This document shows positions 1 through 8,338 of a stretch of DNA of 38,787 nucleotides, piece by piece. The notes under the pieces are model-generated. The model saw nothing but the letters and a program-made list of their open reading frames with translations, ran no database searches and had not been told where the DNA came from. The stretch is from an uncultured Mitsuokella sp. Its GTDB lineage: Bacteria > Bacillota > Negativicutes > Selenomonadales > Selenomonadaceae. Each line of letters opens with the position of its first letter. Position 1 is the first letter of the stretch. A program made the translations under genes and the position numbers. The DNA lies in NCBI GenBank assembly GCA_945877355.1, contig CAMCRT010000015.1, positions 1 to 38,787 on the forward strand. The letters are read 5' to 3'.

Positions 1-1365
1 CTCAAAGCCTATGGCGTGCCGGGGCGGGCCCGGCTCTTTGAGGTGGTGCAGAAGGCGGAGCGTATTAATCGGGAGCGCAAGCGCCATGCCCCAGGGCGGA
101 AATTTGCCGGCGAGTCCTCGGACAGCCGGGAGCTTGCAAGAGATCCCTCCCTCGCCCTTTCCTACATCGTCGCCCGGCCCCGCATGGCCCTCTATCTGGA
201 GTATAGTGCTCGGGTCTTTGCCGTCTACCTGCGCTTCGTCTCCCAGGACGATATCCATAGCTACAGCGTGGACGAGGTCTTTATGGATGTGACGCCCTAT
301 CTCAAGACGTACCATGTGACGGCCCATGAGCTTGCCCGGCGCATCATTCGCGCCGTCCTCGAGGAGACGGGCATCACCGCCACGGCGGGCATCGGCACGA
401 ACCTCTACCTCGCAAAGGTCGCCATGGACATCGTGGCAAAGCATATCCCCGCCGATGCGGACGGCGTGCGCATCGCAGAGCTCGATGAGATGAGCTACCG
501 CCGTACCCTCTGGGGCCACCGGCCCATCACCGACTTCTGGCGGGTGGGGCGGGGCTACGCCCGGAAGCTTACGGCGGAGAACCTCTTTACCATGGGGGAT
601 ATCGCCCGCTGCTCCCTCGGGAAGGACACGGACTACTACAATGAGGAGCTCCTCTATCGCCTCTTCGGCGTCAATGCAGAGCTCCTCATCGACCATGCTT
701 GGGGCTACGAGCCCTGCACCATCGCCGCCATCAAGGCCTACCGCCCGCCGGCAAAGAGCCTGGGCTCCGGCCAGGTGCTTCTCCATCCCTACACCCACGA
801 GGCCGCTAGGCAGATCGTCCGGGAGATGACAGAGGCCCTCGTGCTGGATCTCGTGGAGAAAAAGCTTGTGACAGACGGCGTGACCCTCGACATCGGCTAC
901 GATGCCTCCAACATGACCTTTTACAAGGGGGCGGTGCATACGGATCACTATGGCAGGACAGTGCCTCGTCCTGTCCATGGCTCCGTGCGCTTAGAAGGCC
1001 ACACATCCTCCTCCCGCCATATCACGGAGGCCGTGGTAGCCCTCTACGAGCGCATCACGGACCCGCATCTCGCCGTGCGACGCGTCACCGTCGCCGCCCA
1101 GCACGTCCTCCCTGAGGAGGACGTGGCAGAGGAGGCGGAGCAGCTCTCCCTCTTTGCCTCGGCGAAGTCTACGACCGAGGAAAAAACACCTGCAGGGATC
1201 CTTCCCCTGGAGGAGAAGCGGGAGAAAACGGAAAAATCCCTCCAGCAGACCGTTCTCTCCATCCAAAAAAAGCATGGAAAAAACGCCATCCTGAAGGGCT
1301 CCTACCTCACGGAGGAATCCAACGCCATCGAGCGCCACGGCCAGATAGGGGGGCACAAGGCATGA
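1..1365 (+). CDS. Y-family DNA polymerase (UmuC/DinB-like), 5' end missing
   Basis: Lesion-bypass polymerase of the Y family; the reading frame is open to base 1, so the N-terminus (including the first catalytic Asp region) lies outside the window. The visible part starts in the fingers/palm and has the catalytic signature YSVDEVFMDV around residues 89-98 of the fragment, followed by the TAGIGTNLYLAK segment that contacts template and nucleotide. The helix-hairpin-helix and little-finger regions follow, and the last ~90 residues are a charged, less conserved tail. A GTG at 16 is in frame but is not a believable start because conserved sequence continues upstream. It overlaps the next small gene by 4 bp (ATGA). 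The pair is typical of SOS or plasmid/phage-associated polymerase operons of Firmicutes. Family assignment is secure; the exact subfamily (UmuC versus DinB) is not. Confidence 0.93.
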   Translation, partial: LKAYGVPGRARLFEVVQKAERINRERKRHAPGRKFAGESSDSRELARDPSLALSYIVARPRMALYLEYSARVFAVYLRFVSQDDIHSYSVDEVFMDVTPYLKTYHVTAHELARRIIRAVLEETGITATAGIGTNLYLAKVAMDIVAKHIPADADGVRIAELDEMSYRRTLWGHRPITDFWRVGRGYARKLTAENLFTMGDIARCSLGKDTDYYNEELLYRLFGVNAELLIDHAWGYEPCTIAAIKAYRPPAKSLGSGQVLLHPYTHEAARQIVREMTEALVLDLVEKKLVTDGVTLDIGYDASNMTFYKGAVHTDHYGRTVPRPVHGSVRLEGHTSSSRHITEAVVALYERITDPHLAVRRVTVAAQHVLPEEDVAEEAEQLSLFASAKSTTEEKTPAGILPLEEKREKTEKSLQQTVLSIQKKHGKNAILKGSYLTEESNAIERHGQIGGHKA

Positions 1366-1532
1366 ACGACGACATCACCGCCTACCTGGACATCCTCAAC
1401 CGCCCGCACCCCAAATCAAAGAAACATCCGCCTATGCCCATGGACCACAGAGCCGCCCAATTCTCCCCCTTCGCCGCCGTCACCGGTCACGAGGAAAAGC
1501 TGGAAGAGATCGTGGAGCAACAGGAAGAATAG
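1362..1532 (+). CDS. YolD-like small protein, partner of the Y-family polymerase
   Basis: A 56-residue protein beginning MNDDITAYLDIL and containing the segment RAAQFSPFAAVTGHEE (residues 30-45), which I recognise as the core of short YolD-like proteins found directly after Y-family polymerase genes in Firmicutes. The start codon overlaps the polymerase stop (ATGA), implying translational coupling. The acidic/Gln tail after residue 45 resembles family members. The molecular role is unknown; YolD-like proteins are thought to help or regulate the neighbouring translesion polymerase. Identification rests on the short conserved core and gene order. Confidence 0.75.
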   Translation: MNDDITAYLDILNRPHPKSKKHPPMPMDHRAAQFSPFAAVTGHEEKLEEIVEQQEE

Positions 1533-1594
1533 GAACGTGGTTGTTCATAGCCTGCCTGTAGAAAATCTATGCAAACGATGCAAGAAAATCCCAC

Positions 1595-1633
1595 AAAAAA
1601 GAGCTGTGATGCGATTGCATTTCATCACAGCTC
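1595..1633 (-). terminator. Rho-independent terminator of the left Rpn gene
   Basis: An 11-bp perfect stem (1601-1611 with 1623-1633, arm GAGCTGTGATG) with an 11-nt loop lies 8 bp past the Rpn stop. Read on the - strand it is followed by six T. It ends the leftward Rpn transcript and separates it from the polymerase operon. Confidence 0.8.
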
Positions 1634-1640
1634 CTGTTGT

Positions 1641-2672
1641 TTAGAGCATTGCCATTTTTCGGAAGGCTTCCTCTGTATCGCCAAACTTTTTGGCAGCGGC
1701 AGACACGGTAAGAACTCCAGCGGCGACAAGCTCCTTCAGTAGCTCAAGACGCCCCTGCGCCTTGCCATCTTTTCTGGCTGTTTCAGCAGCCTTCATCGCT
1801 TCGCTCGCTTTCTGCGCTTCTTTCTCAGCAGCCATCCTTGCTGTCTTTATTTCTTTTTCTGCAGCTTCTCTTGCTTCTCTTGCTTCTTTTGCAGCAGCTG
1901 CTTTTGCTTCCTTTGCTTCCCTTTCTGCAATCGCTTTGGCCTTTTTCGCTTCCCGCGCTTCCCTTTTCGCCTTTGCTGCAGCCTCGTTTGCTTCCTTTGC
2001 AGCTTCCCTGCGGAGTTTTTCAAATGCCTTGCACATGGTCCTTACTCCTCCCTCTGTTTCCTTGTATCTTATTACAGTGCTCCTGAGCGGGCTGTCGGTC
2101 ATATCTTCCGGCTTCTGTGCCCGGAGGTCGTGGATGAGGTGTCCTATGGGGTCGTCTCCCTTGTACGCACCATTGACGTAAAGAATATGGGAGCCATCGT
2201 CGAAGGAAGCACCTGTTTTCAGGATGATACGCCCGATTTCATAGACAGGCAAGCTCTCGCCAAAGATATCTTTTTCGGTGATGAAGATGACGTAGGTATC
2301 TGGAAGCGATTTGTAGGACTTGCTGCGCCGTCGGAGCTGTGCATCAAGCAAGCTGGCATTGTAGCGGGCGCGTCTCGGGTGGGCATCACGACTTGCCCGT
2401 TGGATTTCGATGTTGAAGGGCGTGCCGTTCTTGTCCTTCGCATAGATATCGAGGCGCACGCCATGACCGTATAGGTTTGGGATGACATACTCTGTCTTCA
2501 CACGGATGATGCGAAGCTCAAGGTGTGGCAGAATCGTGGCAAGAATATGCCCCACAGCAGGGATATTCTTATCCAGACAGATTTTCATGAAGTCGTCATC
2601 CATGAGCCGAAGCCCTTGGATGATTTTAAGGTACGCCGCGCACCGGATCTGTGCAGCGATTCGTCTTCCCAT
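1641..2672 (-). CDS. Rpn family PD-(D/E)XK nuclease / putative transposase
   Basis: 343-residue protein of the Rpn/TIGR01784 family (recombination-promoting nucleases with a PDDEXK_2 domain). Catalytic-type residues are visible as VRLDIYA (D75) and NIEIQ (E89-x-Q91), with QRASRDAHPRRARYNASLLD after them, a classic family segment. Residues ~215-310 are a very Ala/Glu/Lys-rich predicted coiled coil. The C-terminal tail (ELVAAGVLTVSAAAKKFGD, ending KMAML) is the short domain shared with the other Rpn-like genes at 35742 and 38499. I chose the ATG at 2672 because GGGGAGGC lies 8 nt upstream; the frame is open for 20 more codons but without a ribosome site. These proteins are reported to raise recombination and to be mobile; a role here is inference. 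Confidence 0.9.
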   Translation of the reverse strand: MGRRIAAQIRCAAYLKIIQGLRLMDDDFMKICLDKNIPAVGHILATILPHLELRIIRVKTEYVIPNLYGHGVRLDIYAKDKNGTPFNIEIQRASRDAHPRRARYNASLLDAQLRRRSKSYKSLPDTYVIFITEKDIFGESLPVYEIGRIILKTGASFDDGSHILYVNGAYKGDDPIGHLIHDLRAQKPEDMTDSPLRSTVIRYKETEGGVRTMCKAFEKLRREAAKEANEAAAKAKREAREAKKAKAIAEREAKEAKAAAAKEAREAREAAEKEIKTARMAAEKEAQKASEAMKAAETARKDGKAQGRLELLKELVAAGVLTVSAAAKKFGDTEEAFRKMAML

Positions 2673-2742
2673 AGCACATCGCCTCCCCAAGAACATTATA
2701 CAGGAAAATGAATGCAGGGGCAAGACGTACAAATGTTTTTAT

Positions 2743-2771
2743 TTGTATTCTTTGATGCTTTCGAGTATGAT
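2743..2771 (+). promoter_or_regulatory. Candidate sigma-70 promoter of the glycan operon
   Basis: TTGTAT and TATGAT separated by exactly 17 bp, in the AT-rich gap between the divergent Rpn gene and the first sugar-locus gene. It would give a 5' untranslated leader of roughly 125 nt before the ATG at 2906. It is the best match to a promoter ahead of the long + strand gene run. Confidence 0.5.
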
Positions 2772-2905
2772 AAAAGCTAGGATGAGAATGAAAGAGAGGC
2801 AGCTGGATGGATAGGGCAACTGCGAGAGAATCCTATCGGGCTTAATCTTTTTTCAAAATATCCGATAAACAAGCTAGAGTATAAAGAAAGACGGAGTGTG
2901 GTGAT

Positions 2906-5341
2906 ATGATGACGAGGAATGAGCAGCGGGGGCTTTTGGAGTCGCTTGCAGATCTCAAGGGACTTCTGCCGCAGGTGGTCCTTGGAGAAGGGGAGCAGCG
3001 TACCCTTGTGGAGGAGTCCCTGCAGTCAGCAGCGGCCCTTTGCACCAGCACCCTTTCCCCAGGACGCGCCGCCTTCTACCAGGAGCTTTTCGGTGGCATG
3101 CTCACGGCACTGCAGTCTGCAAGCTGGGACTCCATGGGGACAGAGCAGGAAAGCGAGATCCGCGCACTTCTGTTGGAGCTCTTGGATGCCGCCATCCGCG
3201 AAGTACGGGCAGAGCAGGAGGTCAAGAAGATTTTCATCTTCCTTCCCTACAAGGCCTCCATGTGGGACAGCCTCGAGAGCATCTGGAAGGCTGCTGCGGA
3301 CGACACCGAGCACACGGAGGTCCACGTCGTCCCCATCCCCTACGCCGACCGGAATCCCGACGGCAGCGCCGCCGCCTGGCACTGCGAGGTGGATGAGTTC
3401 CCGGACTATGTCCCCGTGGAGGACTGGCGGGACTACACCCTGGAGCAGCTGAAGGAGCTTCGCCCCGATGCCATCTTCATTCACAATCCCTATGACGCAA
3501 ACAACTTCGTCACATCCATCGAGGCCCAGTATTACAGCGACAGGCTGAAGGAATGCACCGATTGCCTCGTGTACGTGCCTTACTTCGTATCAGGCGAGAG
3601 CGTCTCCAGGGGTACAGTCATTACGCCTGGTGTGATGAATGCGGACTACGTTATCCTGGAGAGCGAAGACATCCGCGAGCAATACATTGCCTATACAGAG
3701 CCTTTCGGCGTGAATGAGAAGAAATTCCTTGCCTTGGGCTCTCCCAAATTCGATGCGGTGCTCTCTGCAAGGAAGGAGGACTTTTCCCTTCCGTCGGCTT
3801 GGGAGAAAATCCTCCAGGGCAAAAAGGTCGTGCTCTTCGGAACGAGCCTTGGGGCAATCCTGCAGAATACGGAGCATGTCTGCCAGAAGACGAGGGAAAT
3901 CCTCGCATTCTTCCGAGAGCATCGGGAAATCGCCCTATGGTGGCGCCCCCATCCCCTCGTCCGCTCCACACTGAAATCCATGCGCGGGGACGTGTACGAG
4001 GAATACTGCCAGATTGAGGATGAGTACAAGCAGGCCGGCTGGGGCATCTTCGACGACAGTGGCGACCTAGACCGGGCTATTGCCTGGTCAGATGCCTACT
4101 ACGGCAATCCAAGCTCCGTATGCACACTATTTACTGCGGCAGAAAAGCCTGTTGTCCTGCAAGGCTATGACCCTGCGTCTCCAAAGATGGTCACATGGCA
4201 CGTCGATATTGGTTCAGAAAGTGCACTGTTCTTTGAGGCATTTCGCGGGATATTCTATGATTTTGACTTGAAAACAGGTGCGCGTATTTCTGCCGTTCCT
4301 CTCCCACGTGCCTATTGGCACCAGGTAACGGAGTTTGGTCCTTTTGCGCGCCATGGGGAGCAGGTTTTGCTTTTCCCCCATCGTGAGCGCGCGATTTGCA
4401 CCTTTGATTTGCATACGGGTGAGATGCAAACGATTGGTACGGCAGAAAATGTGTATGCATCGGATGGATCTGGCATGTCGTTTCGGACAGTCTCTTACCG
4501 GGATAGCATTTATTGCCTCGGTGTACGAAGCAATGAGATTTTGAAATATGACTTCCACACAAAGGAACTTACACACATCACGGAATGGTTCGAGCCGTTA
4601 CGTGAAAGTTTTGGGCTGGGACATGACCACAGCGTAGAAATGGACATGATTGTAGCCCATCACGTTCAGGGGAATATCCTGATGGCCGTCATCGCCCGAT
4701 CCAATCTTGTGTTGGAGCTCGGTATGGACACGGATGCCTGGAAGCTCCATGAGGTGGGTGGAAAGGATCAGCTCTGGCAGGACATCGACTTTGATGGCAC
4801 GTATTATTACCTGATGGGACGCACCCATACGCCTGTTGTTCGCTGGAACAAGGAAACGGGCGAGATACACGAATACACGGAGCATCTTGTATTGTTGAAA
4901 GGAATGCCGGAGTTCACGCCCTTTTACTTTTTGGAATGCGCGGGCGGAGAGCTGCACCTGCTTCGCGGCCTTGCCGGCCGCTCGATTGCAATCGACAAGG
5001 AGACGGGGGAGGCTAGATTCCTTGAAGAAGACGGCGGCGCGACGTATTATAAAAAGAAGCTGGGGCAGGATACGTACCTGCGCCATGTGGTAAAGGATGC
5101 AACGGATGCCTTGGTCTTTGATATGCCGGAGGGAAGGCGAGCCTACCCTATGACGTATGATTTCCTGCAGGATAGGATTCCGCTGGATCAAATCGGTACG
5201 AAAAACGGTGTTTATATGAATGTGCTACCGCTCTCATCGATACCAAAGCTATTGGAAATGACCCGCAAGGATAAATCGAAAGCAACATCGGAGCTGGCAG
5301 GGAGCCGCATTTACCGCTTTGTTAGGGAGGGGCGCGCATGA
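2906..5341 (+). CDS. CDP-glycerol glycerophosphotransferase-like protein fused to a propeller-like C-terminal half
   Basis: 811 residues in two halves. The N-terminal half (about 100-440) resembles GT-B fold transferases of the CDP-glycerol:poly(glycerophosphate) transferase type: FLPYKASMWDSLESIWKAA near 107, VLFGTSLGA near 310, WWRPHPLVRSTLKSM near 345 and YGNPSSVCTLF near 398, the last two being the usual substrate/nucleotide-binding His and Ser regions. The C-terminal half (about 445-800) carries at least five blade-like units with recurring strand-turn elements: FDLKTGA, FDLHTGEM, YDFHTKEL, WNKETGEI, IDKETGEA. No signal peptide or membrane segment is visible. CGGAG sits 9 nt before the ATG. 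First gene of the locus; its stop overlaps rfbF by 4 bp. Likely transfers a phospho-alditol or sugar to a glycan or protein; the acceptor is unknown. Confidence 0.8.
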   Translation: MMTRNEQRGLLESLADLKGLLPQVVLGEGEQRTLVEESLQSAAALCTSTLSPGRAAFYQELFGGMLTALQSASWDSMGTEQESEIRALLLELLDAAIREVRAEQEVKKIFIFLPYKASMWDSLESIWKAAADDTEHTEVHVVPIPYADRNPDGSAAAWHCEVDEFPDYVPVEDWRDYTLEQLKELRPDAIFIHNPYDANNFVTSIEAQYYSDRLKECTDCLVYVPYFVSGESVSRGTVITPGVMNADYVILESEDIREQYIAYTEPFGVNEKKFLALGSPKFDAVLSARKEDFSLPSAWEKILQGKKVVLFGTSLGAILQNTEHVCQKTREILAFFREHREIALWWRPHPLVRSTLKSMRGDVYEEYCQIEDEYKQAGWGIFDDSGDLDRAIAWSDAYYGNPSSVCTLFTAAEKPVVLQGYDPASPKMVTWHVDIGSESALFFEAFRGIFYDFDLKTGARISAVPLPRAYWHQVTEFGPFARHGEQVLLFPHRERAICTFDLHTGEMQTIGTAENVYASDGSGMSFRTVSYRDSIYCLGVRSNEILKYDFHTKELTHITEWFEPLRESFGLGHDHSVEMDMIVAHHVQGNILMAVIARSNLVLELGMDTDAWKLHEVGGKDQLWQDIDFDGTYYYLMGRTHTPVVRWNKETGEIHEYTEHLVLLKGMPEFTPFYFLECAGGELHLLRGLAGRSIAIDKETGEARFLEEDGGATYYKKKLGQDTYLRHVVKDATDALVFDMPEGRRAYPMTYDFLQDRIPLDQIGTKNGVYMNVLPLSSIPKLLEMTRKDKSKATSELAGSRIYRFVREGRA

Positions 5342-6111
5342 AGGTTGTGATACTGGCAGGCGGCTTCGGTACGCGCATCAGCGAGGAGTCGGAGTTTCGC
5401 CCAAAGCCGATGGTGGAAATCGGCGGGAAGCCCATCCTTTGGCATATTATGCAATGGTATTCCCACTTCGGGCACCATGAGTTCATCCTCTGTGCAGGGT
5501 ACAAGCAGCACATCATCAAGGAATATTTTGCCTCCTATGCCCTCTATAACAGCGATGTGACCTTTGATTTCCAGGGGGATACGCCCATACGGATTCACAC
5601 GAATTCCTCCGAGCCTTGGAAGGTCACGGTCGTTGATACGGGCTATGAGACCCTGACGGGAGCACGTATCAAGAAAATTCGGCCCTATGTGGAGGACAGC
5701 CCGTTCTTTCTTACCTACGGGGACGGGCTCTCCAATGTGGACTTGGATAAGCTTCTCGCTTTTCACGAAAAGCATGGTCGTCTCTGCACCATTACGGCGA
5801 CCCGGCCGGAGAGCCGATTTGGCTATCTGGAGATGGATGGGGACATGGTCACGGATTTCCGGGAAAAGAGCCGGGAGGATGTGGGCTATATCAACTGCGG
5901 CTTCATGGTCATGGAGCCGGGGGTATTCGACTACATCCACGGCAATGTCTCCCTCGAGCAGGAGCCCATGCGAGCGCTGACAGCGGCGCGGCAGATCATG
6001 GCATATCGCCATGAGGGCTTCTGGGCCTGTATGGATACGCTTCGGGACAAGAAGCGGCTGGAGAAAATCTGGGAAACGGGAAATGCGCCGTGGAAGGCAA
6101 AGGAAAGATAG
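5338..6111 (+). CDS. rfbF: Glucose-1-phosphate cytidylyltransferase
   Basis: 257 residues, the usual RfbF length. Makes CDP-glucose from CTP and glucose-1-phosphate, the entry step to CDP-deoxysugars. The nucleotidyltransferase signature LAGGFGTRISEESEFRPKPM is at residues 6-25, the metal-binding motif is TYGDGLSNVD near 122, and the VGYINCGFMVMEPGVFDYI stretch near 182 is typical of CDP-glucose synthases. The start ATG overlaps the previous stop. It forms one operon with rfbG (7262), split by a radical SAM gene. No rfbH (3-dehydrase) follows, so the 3,6-dideoxyhexose branch is not indicated in this window. Confidence 0.95.
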   Translation: MKVVILAGGFGTRISEESEFRPKPMVEIGGKPILWHIMQWYSHFGHHEFILCAGYKQHIIKEYFASYALYNSDVTFDFQGDTPIRIHTNSSEPWKVTVVDTGYETLTGARIKKIRPYVEDSPFFLTYGDGLSNVDLDKLLAFHEKHGRLCTITATRPESRFGYLEMDGDMVTDFREKSREDVGYINCGFMVMEPGVFDYIHGNVSLEQEPMRALTAARQIMAYRHEGFWACMDTLRDKKRLEKIWETGNAPWKAKER

Positions 6112-6120
6112 AAGGACTCT

Positions 6121-7228
6121 ATGATTATACGAGCAAAGACAAAGTACCTCTTCGACAAATTCGTTCTGACGGAGGAGCAGAAGAGAAATTCCGAAAAGAA
6201 TATTGCAGAGGCGGAGGCCAGCAAAACGATTCTGGAGTCTGCGCCCAGGCGCCTCGTCCTCGAACTGACGAATGCCTGTAACTTGAACTGCATGATGTGT
6301 GGCAGGGAGGCAGCCAAATTCACGCCGACTGTATTTTCCCTGGACTGGCTGAAGAAGTTCGAGCCAATTTTTACAAAAATCGAGGAAGTGGCCCTCTTTG
6401 GCTGGGGCGAGCCCACCGTCCACCCGAAGTTCCGCGAGATACTCGCGTACTTTGACAAGTTCCCTGTGCGCAAATATTTCTGCACAAATGGAATGCGGCT
6501 CGGCGAGCTGGAGGATGCCATATTCGACCATCACGTGGACATCATCGCTGTCAGCCTTGATGGTGCGACAGCGGAGACGAACAACCGCATCCGCCGAGGC
6601 GATGATTTTGAAAAGATTACGCGCGACTTGCGTTCTATCGTGGCGCACAAACGTGCAACGGGGGGGGTGCAAGCCCTACCTGAACTTCGTATTCTGCGCC
6701 ATGCAGTCAAACCTGCATGAGCTCCCGGACCTCGTCCGTCTTGCTGCAGATATCGGTCTTGAGGAGGTCAAGGTGGTATATCTGACGGTGTTTCAGGAAG
6801 AGCTTCGGAAGGAATCGCTTTGGGATAAAACAGACGAAGTGCGCAGGGTCTTTCAGGAGGCTGCTGCTCTAGGCGAGCAGCTTGGCGTCACGCTCAAGCT
6901 GCCGCACCTTCAAGGGGAGGATGTGGCCGGCGACAAGGCGCACAAGGACTGCTTCGTCGGCTGGCGCGATCTTTTCCTTGGGTCGGATGGCTACGTGCGC
7001 CCCTGCATGTCGACACCTGAGAAATTTTTCCGCTTTGGAGATTGCAAGGACTTTGCAGAAATCTGGAACCATCCGGCAATGCAGGCCTTTCGCAAAAGCG
7101 TCAATGACGCCAATGCGATGCCGCCCCACTGCCGGAACTGCTACCAGTCCTCCCATTGCAACTGGAACAAGCGCGAATCCTTCCTGCAGGTCGGAATGGA
7201 CTTTGCACCGGAATGGCAAAAGGATTGA
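6121..7228 (+). pseudogene. Radical SAM/SPASM-type protein, frameshifted at a G8 tract (possibly phase-OFF)
   Basis: The gene reads in one frame from ATG 6121 (AGAAGGA upstream) to the G8 tract at 6660-6667 and then must move by one base to continue to 7228. As written, translation stops at 6720 after 199 residues. With G7 it would encode 368 residues joined as RATGGCKPYL. The N-terminal part has the 4Fe-4S radical SAM motif CNLNCMMC (C53, C57, C60) and FGWGEPTVHP; the C-terminal part has Cys-rich auxiliary-cluster sequence (CFVGWRDL, RPCMS, PPHCRNC, SSHCNW). Related enzymes modify sugars or peptides by radical chemistry; the substrate is unknown. It lies between rfbF and rfbG. The reading could reflect phase variation, a fixed mutation or a homopolymer miscall. 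Confidence 0.85.
6660..6667 (+). repeat. G8 homopolymer tract inside the radical SAM gene
   Basis: Eight consecutive G within the codons for the Gly pair after RAT. Deleting one G restores a full-length frame of 368 codons. A candidate slipped-strand mispairing site. Confidence 0.9.
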
Positions 7229-7261
7229 GGGAATTCAAAAACATCACAGGAGGATGTTTGA

Positions 7262-8329
7262 ATGAATCTCCAATCGATACTGTCATCGTATCAAAAGAAA
7301 CGTGTCCTCGTAACGGGGGATACTGGTTTTAAGGGAACCTGGCTATGCAAGCTCTTGGACATATTCGGGGCAGAAATTACAGGCTTTGGACTGCCGGCTG
7401 GTAAGGCGCGACAGGAACTTCTCAGCCGGTTGCAAATGAAAAGGCATATTCGCCACATTGACGGCGATGTGCGGGACTTTTCTGCGCTTTCCGAGGCGGT
7501 TTCTATAGCGAAACCGGATATTGTCTTTCATCTTGCAGCGCAGCCCCTGGTCCTCGAGGGATACAAGAATCCCTTGGAGACCTATACAACGAATGTACTG
7601 GGGACGGTCAATCTGCTGGAAGCCTTGCGGAGGCAAGGCACCGTGAAGTCTATTGTGAATGTGACGACGGACAAGGTATACGAAAACCATGAGACAAAGC
7701 ATCCCTTCTCTGAAGACGAAGCGCTGAAGGGGAATGACCCGTATTCCAATAGCAAAAGCTGCTCTGACATCGTGACGTATGGTTATGCCAAAAGCTTTTT
7801 CGAATCAGAGGGGGTTGCGGTTTCCGTGATGCGTGCCGGCAATGTCATTGGCGGTGGCGATTTTGCAGAGAACCGCATCGTGCCGGACTGCGTCCGTGGG
7901 GCAATAGCTGGTAAAACAATTTCTGTGCGAAATCCGCATTCAGTTCGTCCCTATCAGCACGTGCTCGAAGCAGTTATAGCCTATGCCGTGCTTGCCGTCC
8001 TTCAGCAAGAGCAACCAAGCCTTTCTGGTGCATATAATATCGGACCGAGGCAGTCGGACTCCGTGGAGACAGGCGAGCTTGTCAAGCTGTTCTGCACGCT
8101 GTGGGAGGGGGCGACATGGGAGGCAAAAGCCGTCCCCCAGCCGAAGGAAGCGGATGTGCTCCTGCTGGATTGCACAAAAATCAATCGTACGATCGGCTGG
8201 CAGCCCTGCTGGGACATCAGGCGGGCTCTTGCCGAAACAGTCGCATGGAGCAAGGTGTATTACGAAGGTGGAGATATCTCTGCGGAAATGGAGCGGGAGA
8301 TATCGAGCTATCTTGAAGATTTTAGATAG
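7262..8329 (+). CDS. rfbG: CDP-glucose 4,6-dehydratase
   Basis: 355 residues, matching the family length. Extended SDR that converts CDP-glucose to CDP-4-keto-6-deoxyglucose with NAD. The cofactor loop is VTGDTGFKGTW (residues 17-27), the diagnostic variant of RfbG-type enzymes; then HLAAQPLV, the catalytic TTDK segment and Y161-x3-K165 (DPYSNSKS), and RAGNVIGGGDFAENRIVPD, typical of CDP-glucose dehydratases. AGGAGG precedes the ATG. It acts directly after RfbF and supplies the 4-keto sugar to the methyltransferase, epimerase and reductase encoded next. Confidence 0.95.
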   Translation: MNLQSILSSYQKKRVLVTGDTGFKGTWLCKLLDIFGAEITGFGLPAGKARQELLSRLQMKRHIRHIDGDVRDFSALSEAVSIAKPDIVFHLAAQPLVLEGYKNPLETYTTNVLGTVNLLEALRRQGTVKSIVNVTTDKVYENHETKHPFSEDEALKGNDPYSNSKSCSDIVTYGYAKSFFESEGVAVSVMRAGNVIGGGDFAENRIVPDCVRGAIAGKTISVRNPHSVRPYQHVLEAVIAYAVLAVLQQEQPSLSGAYNIGPRQSDSVETGELVKLFCTLWEGATWEAKAVPQPKEADVLLLDCTKINRTIGWQPCWDIRRALAETVAWSKVYYEGGDISAEMEREISSYLEDFR

Positions 8330-8338
8330 GGGAACGAT

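Noticed and set aside
5-1365. GTG at 16 as true start of the polymerase gene
   Set aside because: Conserved Y-family sequence is already in progress at base 1 and the frame is open leftwards; the gene is truncated by the window edge.
1838-2086. A Leu-rich + strand open frame resembling a membrane protein
   Set aside because: It is the antisense of the Ala/Lys/Glu coiled coil of the Rpn gene.
5311-6672. A 453-codon - strand open frame opposite rfbF and the radical SAM gene
   Set aside because: Opposite strand of clearly conserved genes; its product is Arg/His/Leu-rich without family features.
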